A stretch of DNA of 12,326 nucleotides from Candidatus Gastranaerophilales bacterium (GTDB lineage: Bacteria; Cyanobacteriota; Vampirovibrionia; Gastranaerophilales; Gastranaerophilaceae): NCBI GenBank assembly GCA_947632315.1, contig CANROV010000047.1:1-12326 (forward strand). The letters run 5' to 3'. The notes under the pieces are model-generated. The model was not told the origin of the DNA. It made no database searches and worked only from the letters and a program-made list of their open reading frames with translations. Made by a program: the position numbers and the translations under genes. Of this stretch, positions 1-6,494 are shown piece after piece (positions within the stretch are counted from its first letter, which is position 1; each line of letters starts with the position of its first letter).

Positions 1-666
1 TAATAGTGCATCTACTCCTCCTATATCAACAAATGCTCCAAAATCAGTAATTCTGACTACTTCACCTTCAACTATTTGTCCTATTTTTAAAGTTTCAAAA
101 ATATCCTGTTTATTTTCATCTTTTTCATCATTAGTTTTTCTTGTTGATAAAATGAAATTACCTTGTTGTATATCCATAGTAAGAATTTTTAATTCTAAAG
201 TTTCACCGACTATATTTTCTGTAGATTTAAGTTTTAAGTGGCTTGAAGGAACAAAACCTCTCACTCCTTTTACTTCAACTAAGACCCCGCCTTTAACGGC
301 AGAAACTATAACACCTTCTACTGTAGCATCTTCTGCTTTTAATTTTTCCAACTCTCTCCAGTTATAAGCCATTGCAACTTTTTTATAAGAAAGAAGAAAT
401 CTTCCGTCTTCATCTTCTTCTCGTATTATTAAAAACTCATATTCATTATTCTTTTTTAAAGTATCTTCTATAGAAACATTTTTATCAATTATTGCTTCTT
501 TTACAGGTACATAAGCTGATGTTTTAGCACCAATATCAACAATAACACCCGCCGAATCATACGAGCAAACTATCCCTTTAACCAAATCACCTTTTTGAAA
601 ACTGTAATCGTAATTGTTTAAAAGTTTTTCAAATTCTTCATCAGAATATTTCTGCTCACTTGTCAT
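1..666 (-). CDS. rpsA: 30S ribosomal protein S1, N-terminal 222 residues (3' end outside window)
   Basis: Ribosomal protein S1 binds the mRNA 5' region on the 30S subunit and helps it enter the decoding channel. The frame reads MTSEQKYSDEEFEKLL and holds OB-fold S1 repeats: repeat 1 at about residues 24-96 (FQKGDLVKGIVCSYD...VIVDIGAKTSAYVP), repeat 2 at about 115-177 (VEGVIVSAVKGGVLVEVKGV, then GFVPSSHL), and the start of repeat 3 from about 193 (LKIGQIVEGEVVRITDFGAF, then VDIGG). The frame is open to the window edge, so the C-terminus is missing; cyanobacterial S1 has three such repeats, fewer than the six of E. coli. The start at 666 is supported by an AGAGGA Shine-Dalgarno 9 nt upstream. 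An ATG a few bases upstream (out of frame) stops after five codons. It has its own strong promoter and is probably transcribed independently of the sigma gene. Confidence 0.93.
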   Translation of the reverse strand, partial: MTSEQKYSDEEFEKLLNNYDYSFQKGDLVKGIVCSYDSAGVIVDIGAKTSAYVPVKEAIIDKNVSIEDTLKKNNEYEFLIIREEDEDGRFLLSYKKVAMAYNWRELEKLKAEDATVEGVIVSAVKGGVLVEVKGVRGFVPSSHLKLKSTENIVGETLELKILTMDIQQGNFILSTRKTNDEKDENKQDIFETLKIGQIVEGEVVRITDFGAFVDIGGVDALL

Positions 667-708
667 TCTTTTTCATCCTCTTAATTGTAATTTTTTAAAA
701 TTAAGTTT

Positions 709-737
709 ATTATACAGCTTATCCCTTTTTTTGTAAA
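709..737 (-). promoter_or_regulatory. Sigma-70 type promoter of rpsA
   Basis: On the minus strand, TTTACA (732-737) and TATAAT (709-714) are separated by exactly 17 bp: 5/6 and 6/6 matches to the primary-sigma consensus. Transcription would start near 702, giving a leader of about 35 nt before the rpsA ATG that contains its AGAGGA ribosome binding site. This is the best-matching promoter in the window, as expected for a highly expressed ribosomal protein gene. Confidence 0.75.
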
Positions 738-756
738 CAATTTCACTTTTTTAAGT

Positions 757-924
757 TTAAAAATGATTATGATAATTGCCGTTATATGCAAATTTAACGG
801 TATACAGCCTTATAACTTGATTTTTCAGGATAAATTTCTTCTGTATGGCTGGAATTATTGATTTTAAGGGCTTTGAACAAAATTTTGACAAGGCGTCTCC
901 AAGACGGTTAACGGCAAAATGCAT
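757..924 (-). CDS. Possible small protein of 55 residues downstream of the sigma factor gene
   Basis: An ATG at 924, 21 nt after the sigma stop, opens 55 sense codons ending in TAA at 757-759. The peptide begins MHFAVNRLGDALSKFCSKPL and is basic, with a hydrophobic centre around KSIIPAIQKKFIL and a tail NGNYHNHF. Its codons are richer in G and C than the surrounding spacer. A stop-free run of this length is uncommon in DNA this AT-rich. Against it: no Shine-Dalgarno precedes the ATG, and the codon just before is a stop. A TTG at codon 12 has GGAG 5 nt upstream and would give a 44-residue form. I recognise no family. If real it would be co-transcribed with the sigma gene; a link to sigma control would be speculation. 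Confidence 0.35.
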   Translation of the reverse strand: MHFAVNRLGDALSKFCSKPLKSIIPAIQKKFILKNQVIRLYTVKFAYNGNYHNHF

Positions 925-945
925 TCAGTTTTAATCGTATTTTTG

Positions 946-1845
946 CTATTGTGTGCATAAATAATCAACATAGAGTTTTTCACAACATGCGGAATTTTTT
1001 AATTTGTTTAAAGCTCTTGTTTCTGTCTGTCTGATACATTCTTTTGTTACACCGTATAACTTACCTATTTCTTCCAGTGTTTGTTTATCGGAGTTATTTA
1101 ATCCGAATCTTAGCATTATTACCTTTTGTTCTCTTTCTTTTAATACATTTAAAATTTCTTTTATATCTTTTTTTAATGACTTGTATTCAATCCTTTTTTG
1201 AATTGAAGTTGATTTATCTTCTATAATGTCACATAATCTTACTTCTGAACCGTTTTTTAAATCATAATCAGCTTCAAGCGATAGTGTTTGTTTGTATGCA
1301 TTAAAATAGTTTTCAATTTTTTCCGGTTCAATGTTCATTTTTTTTGCTACTTCCGTATTATTAACTTCTCTTTTTGTTTCTTTTTCTAAATCTGATTTTA
1401 CTTTTTTATATTTGGATAAAGTTTCTTGTATATATACCGGTATTTTAACAGAGTGTGACTGCTCTGATATTGCTTTAAACATGGCTTGTTTTATCCACCA
1501 TGCGGCATAAGTTGAAAATCTGTAGCCGAATTTCCAATTAAACTTATCTATTGCTGCTATTAATCCCATATTCCCTTCCTGAATTAAATCCGTTACCGGA
1601 AGTTTGCTTGTATGTATTACCTTTTTTGCTATTGTAACTACTAATTTTAAATTAGCATTTATTAATTTTTGTTTTGCCTCTATTGAGCCTTCTTTTGCTT
1701 CCCTTGCCAGATTTTGTTCTTCTTCAATGTTTAAATTTCCGTATTTTGATATTTCTTTTATATACTTTTGTATCGAACCATCCATAAATAATGGGTTTAA
1801 TACATTTTTCACAGTTGATTCATCTTTTAAAACACAATTTACCAT
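946..1845 (-). CDS. Sigma-70 family RNA polymerase sigma factor (RpoD-like, no region 1.1)
   Basis: A 299-residue sigma factor that directs RNA polymerase core to promoters. Visible in order: region 1.2 (IQKYIKEISKYGNLNIEEE, about 25-43), region 2 (INANLKLVVTIAKKV, then DLIQEGNMGLIAAIDKF, 62-102), the promoter-melting/-10 segment GYRFSTYAAWWIKQA (107-121), region 3 (about 139-190) and the region 4.2 helix-turn-helix TLEEIGKLYGVTKECIRQTE (256-275). It lacks the long N-terminal region 1.1 and the insert of primary sigma factors, so it is probably an alternative (group 2 or 3) factor. The two tryptophans (116, 117) and Gln120 of -10 recognition are kept, but the position of E. coli Thr440 is Phe123. 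The tail is cysteine-rich (CCEKLYVDYLC). I place the start at 1845 rather than an in-frame ATG at 1884 because AGGAG lies 7 nt upstream and homology begins just after it. Confidence 0.92.
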   Translation of the reverse strand: MVNCVLKDESTVKNVLNPLFMDGSIQKYIKEISKYGNLNIEEEQNLAREAKEGSIEAKQKLINANLKLVVTIAKKVIHTSKLPVTDLIQEGNMGLIAAIDKFNWKFGYRFSTYAAWWIKQAMFKAISEQSHSVKIPVYIQETLSKYKKVKSDLEKETKREVNNTEVAKKMNIEPEKIENYFNAYKQTLSLEADYDLKNGSEVRLCDIIEDKSTSIQKRIEYKSLKKDIKEILNVLKEREQKVIMLRFGLNNSDKQTLEEIGKLYGVTKECIRQTETRALNKLKNSACCEKLYVDYLCTQ

Positions 1846-1876
1846 ATTAATGCTCCTGATTATTCTAATACACACC

Positions 1877-1904
1877 AATTGCAAATAATTGCAGAAAAAA
1901 TTGC
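1877..1904. repeat. Three AATTGC copies in the sigma gene leader
   Basis: AATTGC occurs at 1877-1882, 1887-1892 and 1899-1904, with starts 10 and 12 bp apart, so close to one helical turn each. The group lies 32-59 bp upstream of the sigma start. Phased hexamers of this kind can be activator or repressor binding sites. A coincidence of AT-rich sequence is also possible. Confidence 0.35.
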
Positions 1905-1927
1905 CCTTTAACGGGAAAAAGATAAAC

Positions 1928-1971
1928 TTAATCTAATGTCATGACATCTGTTATGTCCGCATTTAATCTAA
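1928..1971. promoter_or_regulatory. Candidate operator: 12-bp palindrome between 9-bp direct repeats
   Basis: ATGTCATGACAT (1936-1947) is a perfect 12-bp palindrome. A further half-site, ATGTC, stands at 1953-1957. The block is bracketed by two copies of TTAATCTAA (1928-1936 and 1963-1971), 35 bp apart. It lies about 90 bp upstream of the sigma start and more than 180 bp from the helicase start. The layout is typical of a dimeric repressor site, but no cognate regulator can be named. Confidence 0.4.
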
Positions 1972-1992
1972 CATTTAAATAAAATTTATTAT

Positions 1993-2026
1993 ATGATATA
2001 TAATTTATATATCTTTAATATATCAT
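1993..2026. repeat. AT-rich inverted repeat ATGATATA / TATATCAT
   Basis: ATGATATA (1993-2000) is mirrored by TATATCAT (2019-2026), with more AT symmetry in the 18-bp interior. It lies next to a minus-strand TATAAT at 1988-1993 that could be the -10 of the sigma gene, although no -35 match lies at the right distance. Such AT-only symmetry arises easily by chance at this base composition. Confidence 0.3.
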
Positions 2027-2126
2027 TTTAAAATTTTTATTTCAACATTATGTTAAGGTATGTTAAGTTAAATTTAAAAATCAAAGCATTTTCTTAATAA
2101 AGCTTAATATTTAAAACTCTATTAAA

Positions 2127-2135
2127 TGATATAAT
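2127..2135 (+). promoter_or_regulatory. Extended -10 promoter of the helicase gene
   Basis: TGATATAAT fits the extended -10 form TGnTATAAT exactly. No TTGACA-like hexamer lies 16-18 bp upstream, which extended -10 promoters can tolerate. Transcription would start near 2142, leaving a leader of only about 15 nt with a weak AGAAG-like ribosome binding site before the ATG at 2157. Confidence 0.5.
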
Positions 2136-2156
2136 TTAATAAAAGAAGTTAGAATA

Positions 2157-5100
2157 ATGCTGATAGTCGGGAATTCAAAAGAAAAAAACTTTCGTTATTT
2201 ATCAGAAAACTTAAAAAAGTTGATTAATCAAGGAGTGTGCCTTGATAAAATTCTGGTGTTAGCATTAAACTCTTATAAAAAAGCCTGCCTGATAAATAAA
2301 TTAAAAGAAGAAAATATATCGGGAATTGAAGTTACTACGCCATACGGCTTATGTTATAATGCTTTTTTAAAAAATAAAGAGTACATCTCAGGATTATCAG
2401 GACAAAATTCAAATAAAGACTTAAATCTGTGCGGACTTGAAGTATCGCAGTATATATTTAAACAGTGTATAAAAGACGGAAATTTTAAAGATTATATTTC
2501 TAAAGTTAACTTGCTTCATCAATTATTCAGACGCTATTCTTTGATGGTTCAAAATGAATTAACCGCAAAGGAAGTTATTGAACGTTCTGAAATTTTAGGT
2601 GAAAGTTTTGCTATTGAAGCTCAAAAGGCTATTAATGAATATAAATTAAAAACTATTGAATATAACAGCTATGATTATCTTAGACAGTTAGCATTATTCC
2701 CTAAACTTTATAAACAAACCGATTATTTTTCAAACGTTGAATATTTATTTGTTTTTGATTCCGATGAATTGTCTTATACAATATGGAATTTTATTAAATT
2801 TTTAGTACCTAATCTGAAAAATTATTTTATATTTGCTGATGAAAATGGAAGTACACGGGCCGGTTATTTGTGTGCTTATAAGTCAGGATTATTTAATTTT
2901 ATTCATCAATTTTCACCTGAAATTATAAGATTGAGTGATAATTCTAAATATTCTGATACTGCCGAATTACTTTTTTATAACATTAAAAATCAGAAAAAAT
3001 CGAAATTAAAGGATATTAATGTAATTCATAAAATTAAGCGACTTGATATGCTTGATGAGGTGATTAATAAAATTCAGGAACTTATCTTAAAAGGTGTTAA
3101 ATGTTCGGATATCAGTATCATTACTCCTTTAATTGACGAGGTTTTAATAAATACTTTTAATGAAGTATCTGAAATAAATTTTCAATTTCTGTCAGGAAAT
3201 GAAAAGTTAGCTGATGTTAAAGCGATAAAATTCATTTTAATTCTTCTGAAATCGGTTAATAATATTCCGCTGAGAGAATTTGAAGTGAAAAGTATATTAG
3301 CGGATTTATTAAATATTCCTTTAAAAAAATGTTTTGGTTTAATTATTCAATATAACAATTCAAAATCTTTCCCTATGTTTAATTTCGCTAATCAGAATTA
3401 TGATTTTAATTATAAAAAATTATTATCCGTAATTAATTCATTATCGAAAGTAAATTCATCATTAGAAGAACAAATAAAAGCCATATATGAAAATCTTGTA
3501 AAAGAGAAATATAACGATAAAGAAAAATATGAATTCCTGCTTAAAGAAGCAGGAAGTTTTACTCTTGCTTTCGGGGCGGAATCTCAAAAGATTATTAATG
3601 ATTTTATTATTCAAACTGAAAATAGTGTAATAAGTGAAAATCCTGTAAATTCATTTAAATTGGCTACGGATAAAATTATAGTGTCTTCCGCACAAAAAAT
3701 TACAGATTACTCATTAAATACCAAATATCAATTATGGCTGGATATTTCAAGCTCTGCATGGCAGAAACAAGATAACGGAACATTATATAATGCCTGGGTA
3801 TTAAGTCGTGATTGGAATAAAAATTCTTATGGAATTGAGGATAATATTTGCTTAACAGCTGATAAAACAGCCAGAATAGTAAGAAAATTAATGCTTTTGG
3901 CAGAAAAAGAAATAATGTTTTTCTCAAGTTTATATGATAATGCGGGAAATGAAAATTATCTCGGTATTTCTAATTATATAGATACGGAAGAAAAGGAAGT
4001 CAAACCTGCTTTTAATATAATTCCCCGACCTGATCAAAAGCCTGTTCTTGAATACAAACAAGGTAAAATGGGTATAATGGCCGTACCGGGTGCCGGAAAA
4101 ACAACTATACTTCTTGCATTAATAATAAAATTAATAAATAACGGAATTTCACCCGAAAATATTTTTGTTCTTACATATATGGAATCAGCGGCTAAAAACT
4201 TTAAAGAAAGACTTAAATCTGCAATCCCCGGTTCTGTTGAACTCCCTAACATATCTACTATTCACGGTTTGGCTTTAAGAATAATAAAAGAAAACGGTAA
4301 TTATATTAAAGCCGGCTTGGATGAAGATTTTGAAATCTGCGATGATTCAAATAAAGATAAAATTATTCGCGAACTGTTTTATATTTTAAAAATTGATAAT
4401 GATAAATATGAAAATTATATTAAATGTTTGTCTTTGGTTAAATTAAGCATAAATAATAATGAATTAACTTCTAAATATAAAGAAATACAAGAGTTCTTTA
4501 ATTTTTACAACGAATACAACAAAAAGCTAAAAGAAAATAATCTTATAGATTATGATGATATGCTTTATTTTGCAGTTAAGATACTTAAAGAAAATGAAGA
4601 AATATTGAAGTATTATCAAGAAATTTGTAAGTATGTAATAGAAGATGAAGCTCAGGATTCGTCTGAAATACAACAGCTTTTAATTGAACTGATATCCGGA
4701 AAATATAATAATATTGTAAGGTGCGGTGATGTAAATCAAGCTATTACTTCAACATTTACAAGTTCTGATTTAAAAGGATTTAAAAATTTCTTATTAAATA
4801 AAAAAATTGAAATGAATGTTTCACAACGATGTGCTTCTCAAATATATTCTTTGGCTAACAGAATAATTGATTATTCTTTTAAATCTGAAGAAACTAAAAA
4901 TGCATTCTATAAAATAAAAATTGAAGGTACGGATAAAAACCCTAAATCTGATTCAAATCCTGAATATTTTGTTTATCAAGATGAAGAAGAAGAAAAATCT
5001 GATATTTTAAATAAAATTATTGAAATAAAGAATAAAACACCTAATGCTTCAATAGCAGTGCTGTTAAGGTTAAATTCACAAGTTAGCGAATATAATGAAT

Positions 5101-5966
5101 ATTTTCTGAGGCACGGCATAAATACATCCATAAGAAGTGATATACTATGCGAAAAAAATATTTTTAAATTAATTTATTCTGTTTTAAATATTTTAAAAAA
5201 TCCTTTGAACAATGATAATATCTGTAATTTGGCTAAAATATATAATGAAAATCGTATAATTAAACTCAAAGAAAATGAATTTGATTATATTAAAACGTTA
5301 AAAGAACCGTTTGTAAATATGTCGCCTGATAATATAGAGTCGGAATCACTTCTTCAATTATTTTGGGATGTTGATTATTGGCTTAATCAGAATCAAACAT
5401 CAATTGATTTAACGGCATTAAAAATAGGTTTGTTTTATTCAAAAACATCTGTTGAAAAATCTAATACTTATATTATTTCTACTATAATAAAAAAATTAAT
5501 GAATAATTCTGATGATGAAGAGAGTATAATTAAAAATCTTGAATTTACTGCAAAACGTCCGTCAGGTGCAAATAAGTTCTTTGATGATGAAAATTCCGAT
5601 ATGTATTCTTCTTGTGTTGAAATAATGACTATGCATAAATCTAAAGGTGATGAATTTGATTATGTCTTTATTCCTAAATTAAATGAGGATAATTATCCCT
5701 TAAATATTAAAAATGTTAAGTTGAAAAGCGGTTCGCATTTTATAAGTTCCGTAAAAAATGCATTAGATAATTCCGGACTTAAAAATGTTGAACAATTGAA
5801 AAAAGAACAAATAGAAGAAAACTTAAGACTCCTTTATGTTGGATTTACAAGAGCAAAACTTCAATTATTTCTATCGAGTGCTTCTAAAACAGCAAAAGGC
5901 AAAAAAATATCCGTTTCTGAATTTGTATCCGCTTTATGTCAAAAAACTGTTGATTTAATTGATTAA
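2157..5966 (+). CDS. UvrD/PcrA-family superfamily 1 helicase with an N-terminal degenerate helicase core
   Basis: A 1269-residue protein, much longer than the roughly 700-800 residues of UvrD/PcrA/Rep. The second half is a complete ATP-dependent 3'-5' DNA helicase: Q motif RPDQKPVL (about 621-628), Walker A VPGAGKTT (643-650), motif Ia FVLTYMESAAKNF, Ib STIHGLALRI, motif II EDEAQDSS (829-836), motif III CGDVNQAI (856-863), motif IV VSQRC, motif V TMHKSKGDEFDYVF and motif VI LLYVGFTRAK (about 1225-1234) with Arg1232 as the likely arginine finger. The first half follows the same order in decayed form: IVGNSKEKN where Walker A should be, ILVLALNSY (Ia-like), VTTPYGLCYNAF (Ib-like), LFVFDSDELS (II-like, 197-206), IFADENGSTRAGY (III-like), LSDNSKYSDTA (IV-like) and a 2A-like segment at about 293-400. 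No nuclease motif is evident. A role in recombination or repair is inferred. It is transcribed alone, with a weak ribosome binding site. Confidence 0.9.
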   Translation: MLIVGNSKEKNFRYLSENLKKLINQGVCLDKILVLALNSYKKACLINKLKEENISGIEVTTPYGLCYNAFLKNKEYISGLSGQNSNKDLNLCGLEVSQYIFKQCIKDGNFKDYISKVNLLHQLFRRYSLMVQNELTAKEVIERSEILGESFAIEAQKAINEYKLKTIEYNSYDYLRQLALFPKLYKQTDYFSNVEYLFVFDSDELSYTIWNFIKFLVPNLKNYFIFADENGSTRAGYLCAYKSGLFNFIHQFSPEIIRLSDNSKYSDTAELLFYNIKNQKKSKLKDINVIHKIKRLDMLDEVINKIQELILKGVKCSDISIITPLIDEVLINTFNEVSEINFQFLSGNEKLADVKAIKFILILLKSVNNIPLREFEVKSILADLLNIPLKKCFGLIIQYNNSKSFPMFNFANQNYDFNYKKLLSVINSLSKVNSSLEEQIKAIYENLVKEKYNDKEKYEFLLKEAGSFTLAFGAESQKIINDFIIQTENSVISENPVNSFKLATDKIIVSSAQKITDYSLNTKYQLWLDISSSAWQKQDNGTLYNAWVLSRDWNKNSYGIEDNICLTADKTARIVRKLMLLAEKEIMFFSSLYDNAGNENYLGISNYIDTEEKEVKPAFNIIPRPDQKPVLEYKQGKMGIMAVPGAGKTTILLALIIKLINNGISPENIFVLTYMESAAKNFKERLKSAIPGSVELPNISTIHGLALRIIKENGNYIKAGLDEDFEICDDSNKDKIIRELFYILKIDNDKYENYIKCLSLVKLSINNNELTSKYKEIQEFFNFYNEYNKKLKENNLIDYDDMLYFAVKILKENEEILKYYQEICKYVIEDEAQDSSEIQQLLIELISGKYNNIVRCGDVNQAITSTFTSSDLKGFKNFLLNKKIEMNVSQRCASQIYSLANRIIDYSFKSEETKNAFYKIKIEGTDKNPKSDSNPEYFVYQDEEEEKSDILNKIIEIKNKTPNASIAVLLRLNSQVSEYNEYFLRHGINTSIRSDILCEKNIFKLIYSVLNILKNPLNNDNICNLAKIYNENRIIKLKENEFDYIKTLKEPFVNMSPDNIESESLLQLFWDVDYWLNQNQTSIDLTALKIGLFYSKTSVEKSNTYIISTIIKKLMNNSDDEESIIKNLEFTAKRPSGANKFFDDENSDMYSSCVEIMTMHKSKGDEFDYVFIPKLNEDNYPLNIKNVKLKSGSHFISSVKNALDNSGLKNVEQLKKEQIEENLRLLYVGFTRAKLQLFLSSASKTAKGKKISVSEFVSALCQKTVDLID

Positions 5967-5973
5967 ATTTTAT

Positions 5974-6012
5974 TATAATTAATATTATGTTATATTATAG
6001 TGTTTTTTTTTT
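5974..6012 (+). terminator. Weak AT-only hairpin plus T10 tract after the helicase gene
   Basis: TATAAT (5974-5979) can pair with ATTATA (5994-5999), with further A-T pairs inside, and a run of ten T follows at 6003-6012. The stem contains almost no G or C and would be unstable, so the intrinsic terminator call rests mainly on position, eight bases after the stop, and on the T tract. Confidence 0.35.
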
Positions 6013-6019
6013 AAACAAA

Positions 6020-6028
6020 TGCTATAAT
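6020..6028 (+). promoter_or_regulatory. Extended -10 promoter of the BlaI-like regulator gene
   Basis: TGCTATAAT matches TGnTATAAT exactly. There is no good -35 hexamer; the upstream position is occupied by the T10 tract. The predicted start near 6035 gives an untranslated leader of about 109 nt that contains nested inverted repeats. Confidence 0.5.
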
Positions 6029-6058
6029 AGTAGTAATACATTGTTTGAAATATATATT

Positions 6059-6106
6059 ATCAGCTATTAATCGTCAGAAACTGAATACAAAATTATATAT
6101 GCTGAT
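6059..6106 (+). other. Nested inverted repeats in the leader of the BlaI-like gene
   Basis: ATCAGC (6059-6064) pairs with GCTGAT (6101-6106). Inside the loop, TCAG (6074-6077) pairs with CTGA (6081-6084) across AAA. The pair could be an RNA structure in the leader or a binding site for the repressor encoded just downstream, since BlaI/MecI proteins often autoregulate. The usual TACA-n2-TGTA operator core is not present in clear form. Confidence 0.3.
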
Positions 6107-6143
6107 TACGTTATTATAAAATTAAAATAAAAAGGATGGATTC

Positions 6144-6494
6144 ATGGCTTTTACACACGGAACTTTAGAAAATGAAATTTTAAATGCTGTTTGGACTATG
6201 GAAGAAAATGGTATTAATAATAAAAATATATCAGTTAATGAAGTTCTGAATGAAATTAATAAAACGGGAAATATAAGAGCTTATACAACAGTCAAAACAG
6301 TAATGGACAGATTAACCGAAAAGAATCTTTTAAAACGACAAAAAATAGGAAAAAAATTCTGTTATAAGTCTGTTGAATCAAGAGAAAAAATGGCTGCCAG
6401 CGCTATAAACAGACTTGCAGGTCAGTTCTTTAATAATGATATTCGTTCTCTAATGCGGGCTTTGGAAAAACAATGCACAGTCATAAAAGCATAG
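6144..6494 (+). CDS. BlaI/MecI/CopY-family winged-helix transcriptional regulator
   Basis: A 116-residue protein matching the Penicillinase_R family of small dimeric winged-helix repressors, usually 115-130 residues. The N-terminal part LENEILNAVWTMEENG matches the first helices of the family. The recognition helix and wing follow as AYTTVKTVMDRLTEKNLLKR (46-65) and QKIGKKFCYKS (66-76). The C-terminal helix (about 80-112) is the expected dimerisation segment. AAGGA stands 7 nt before the ATG. In Gram-positive bacteria these repressors are inactivated by cleavage after a BlaR1/MecR1 sensor protease responds to beta-lactam; CopY forms respond to copper. Neither a sensor, a beta-lactamase nor a copper pump gene is adjacent here, so its target is unknown. 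It overlaps the next gene by 22 nt, suggesting co-translation. Confidence 0.85.
   Translation: MAFTHGTLENEILNAVWTMEENGINNKNISVNEVLNEINKTGNIRAYTTVKTVMDRLTEKNLLKRQKIGKKFCYKSVESREKMAASAINRLAGQFFNNDIRSLMRALEKQCTVIKA

Larger units (their letters stand above)
1846..2156. other. Divergent intergenic control region between sigma and helicase genes
   Basis: These 311 bp hold no convincing ORF, tRNA or known ncRNA. They are extremely AT-rich and must contain promoters for both divergent genes. Moving from the sigma side they carry the sigma ribosome binding site, three AATTGC copies, a 12-bp palindrome between two 9-bp direct repeats, a minus-strand TATAAT at 1988-1993 without a recognisable -35, an AT inverted repeat, paired ATGTTAAG repeats, and the plus-strand extended -10 of the helicase gene. 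The density of short symmetric and repeated elements suggests protein binding sites, but I recognise none of them. Confidence 0.6.

Noticed and set aside
152..367. Plus-strand 71-codon frame opposite rpsA
   Set aside because: Antisense to clear S1 repeats; no family resemblance.
779..800. Inverted repeat CCGTTA/TAACGG as terminator of the sigma transcript
   Set aside because: The stem is 6 bp with a 10-nt loop and no T tract directly follows on the minus strand. It also lies inside the possible small ORF.
894..906. Short hairpin CGTCT-CCA-AGACG downstream of sigma
   Set aside because: Only 5 bp, with no U run after it on either strand. It is too weak for a terminator call and may be coding sequence of the small ORF.
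1004..1888. Plus-strand open frames opposite the sigma gene (1004-1201, 1044-1226, 1604-1888)
   Set aside because: They are antisense shadows of a well-supported sigma factor. They have no ribosome binding site and encode low-complexity F/L/I-rich peptides.
794..1914. Repeated TTAACGG at 794-800, 908-914 and 1908-1914 as a shared regulatory motif
   Set aside because: A 7-mer in three unrelated contexts, one inside a possible ORF. A further TTTAACGG-like match inside rpsA suggests chance.
1846..2156. CRISPR, tRNA or known riboswitch in the repeat-rich divergent spacer
   Set aside because: The repeats are too short and irregular for CRISPR, there is no T-loop or cloverleaf signature, and no conserved riboswitch core was recognised.
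6029..6050. BlaI-type operator (TACA-n2-TGTA) in the sequence around AATACATTGTTT
   Set aside because: Only one half-site is acceptable; the second half does not match.
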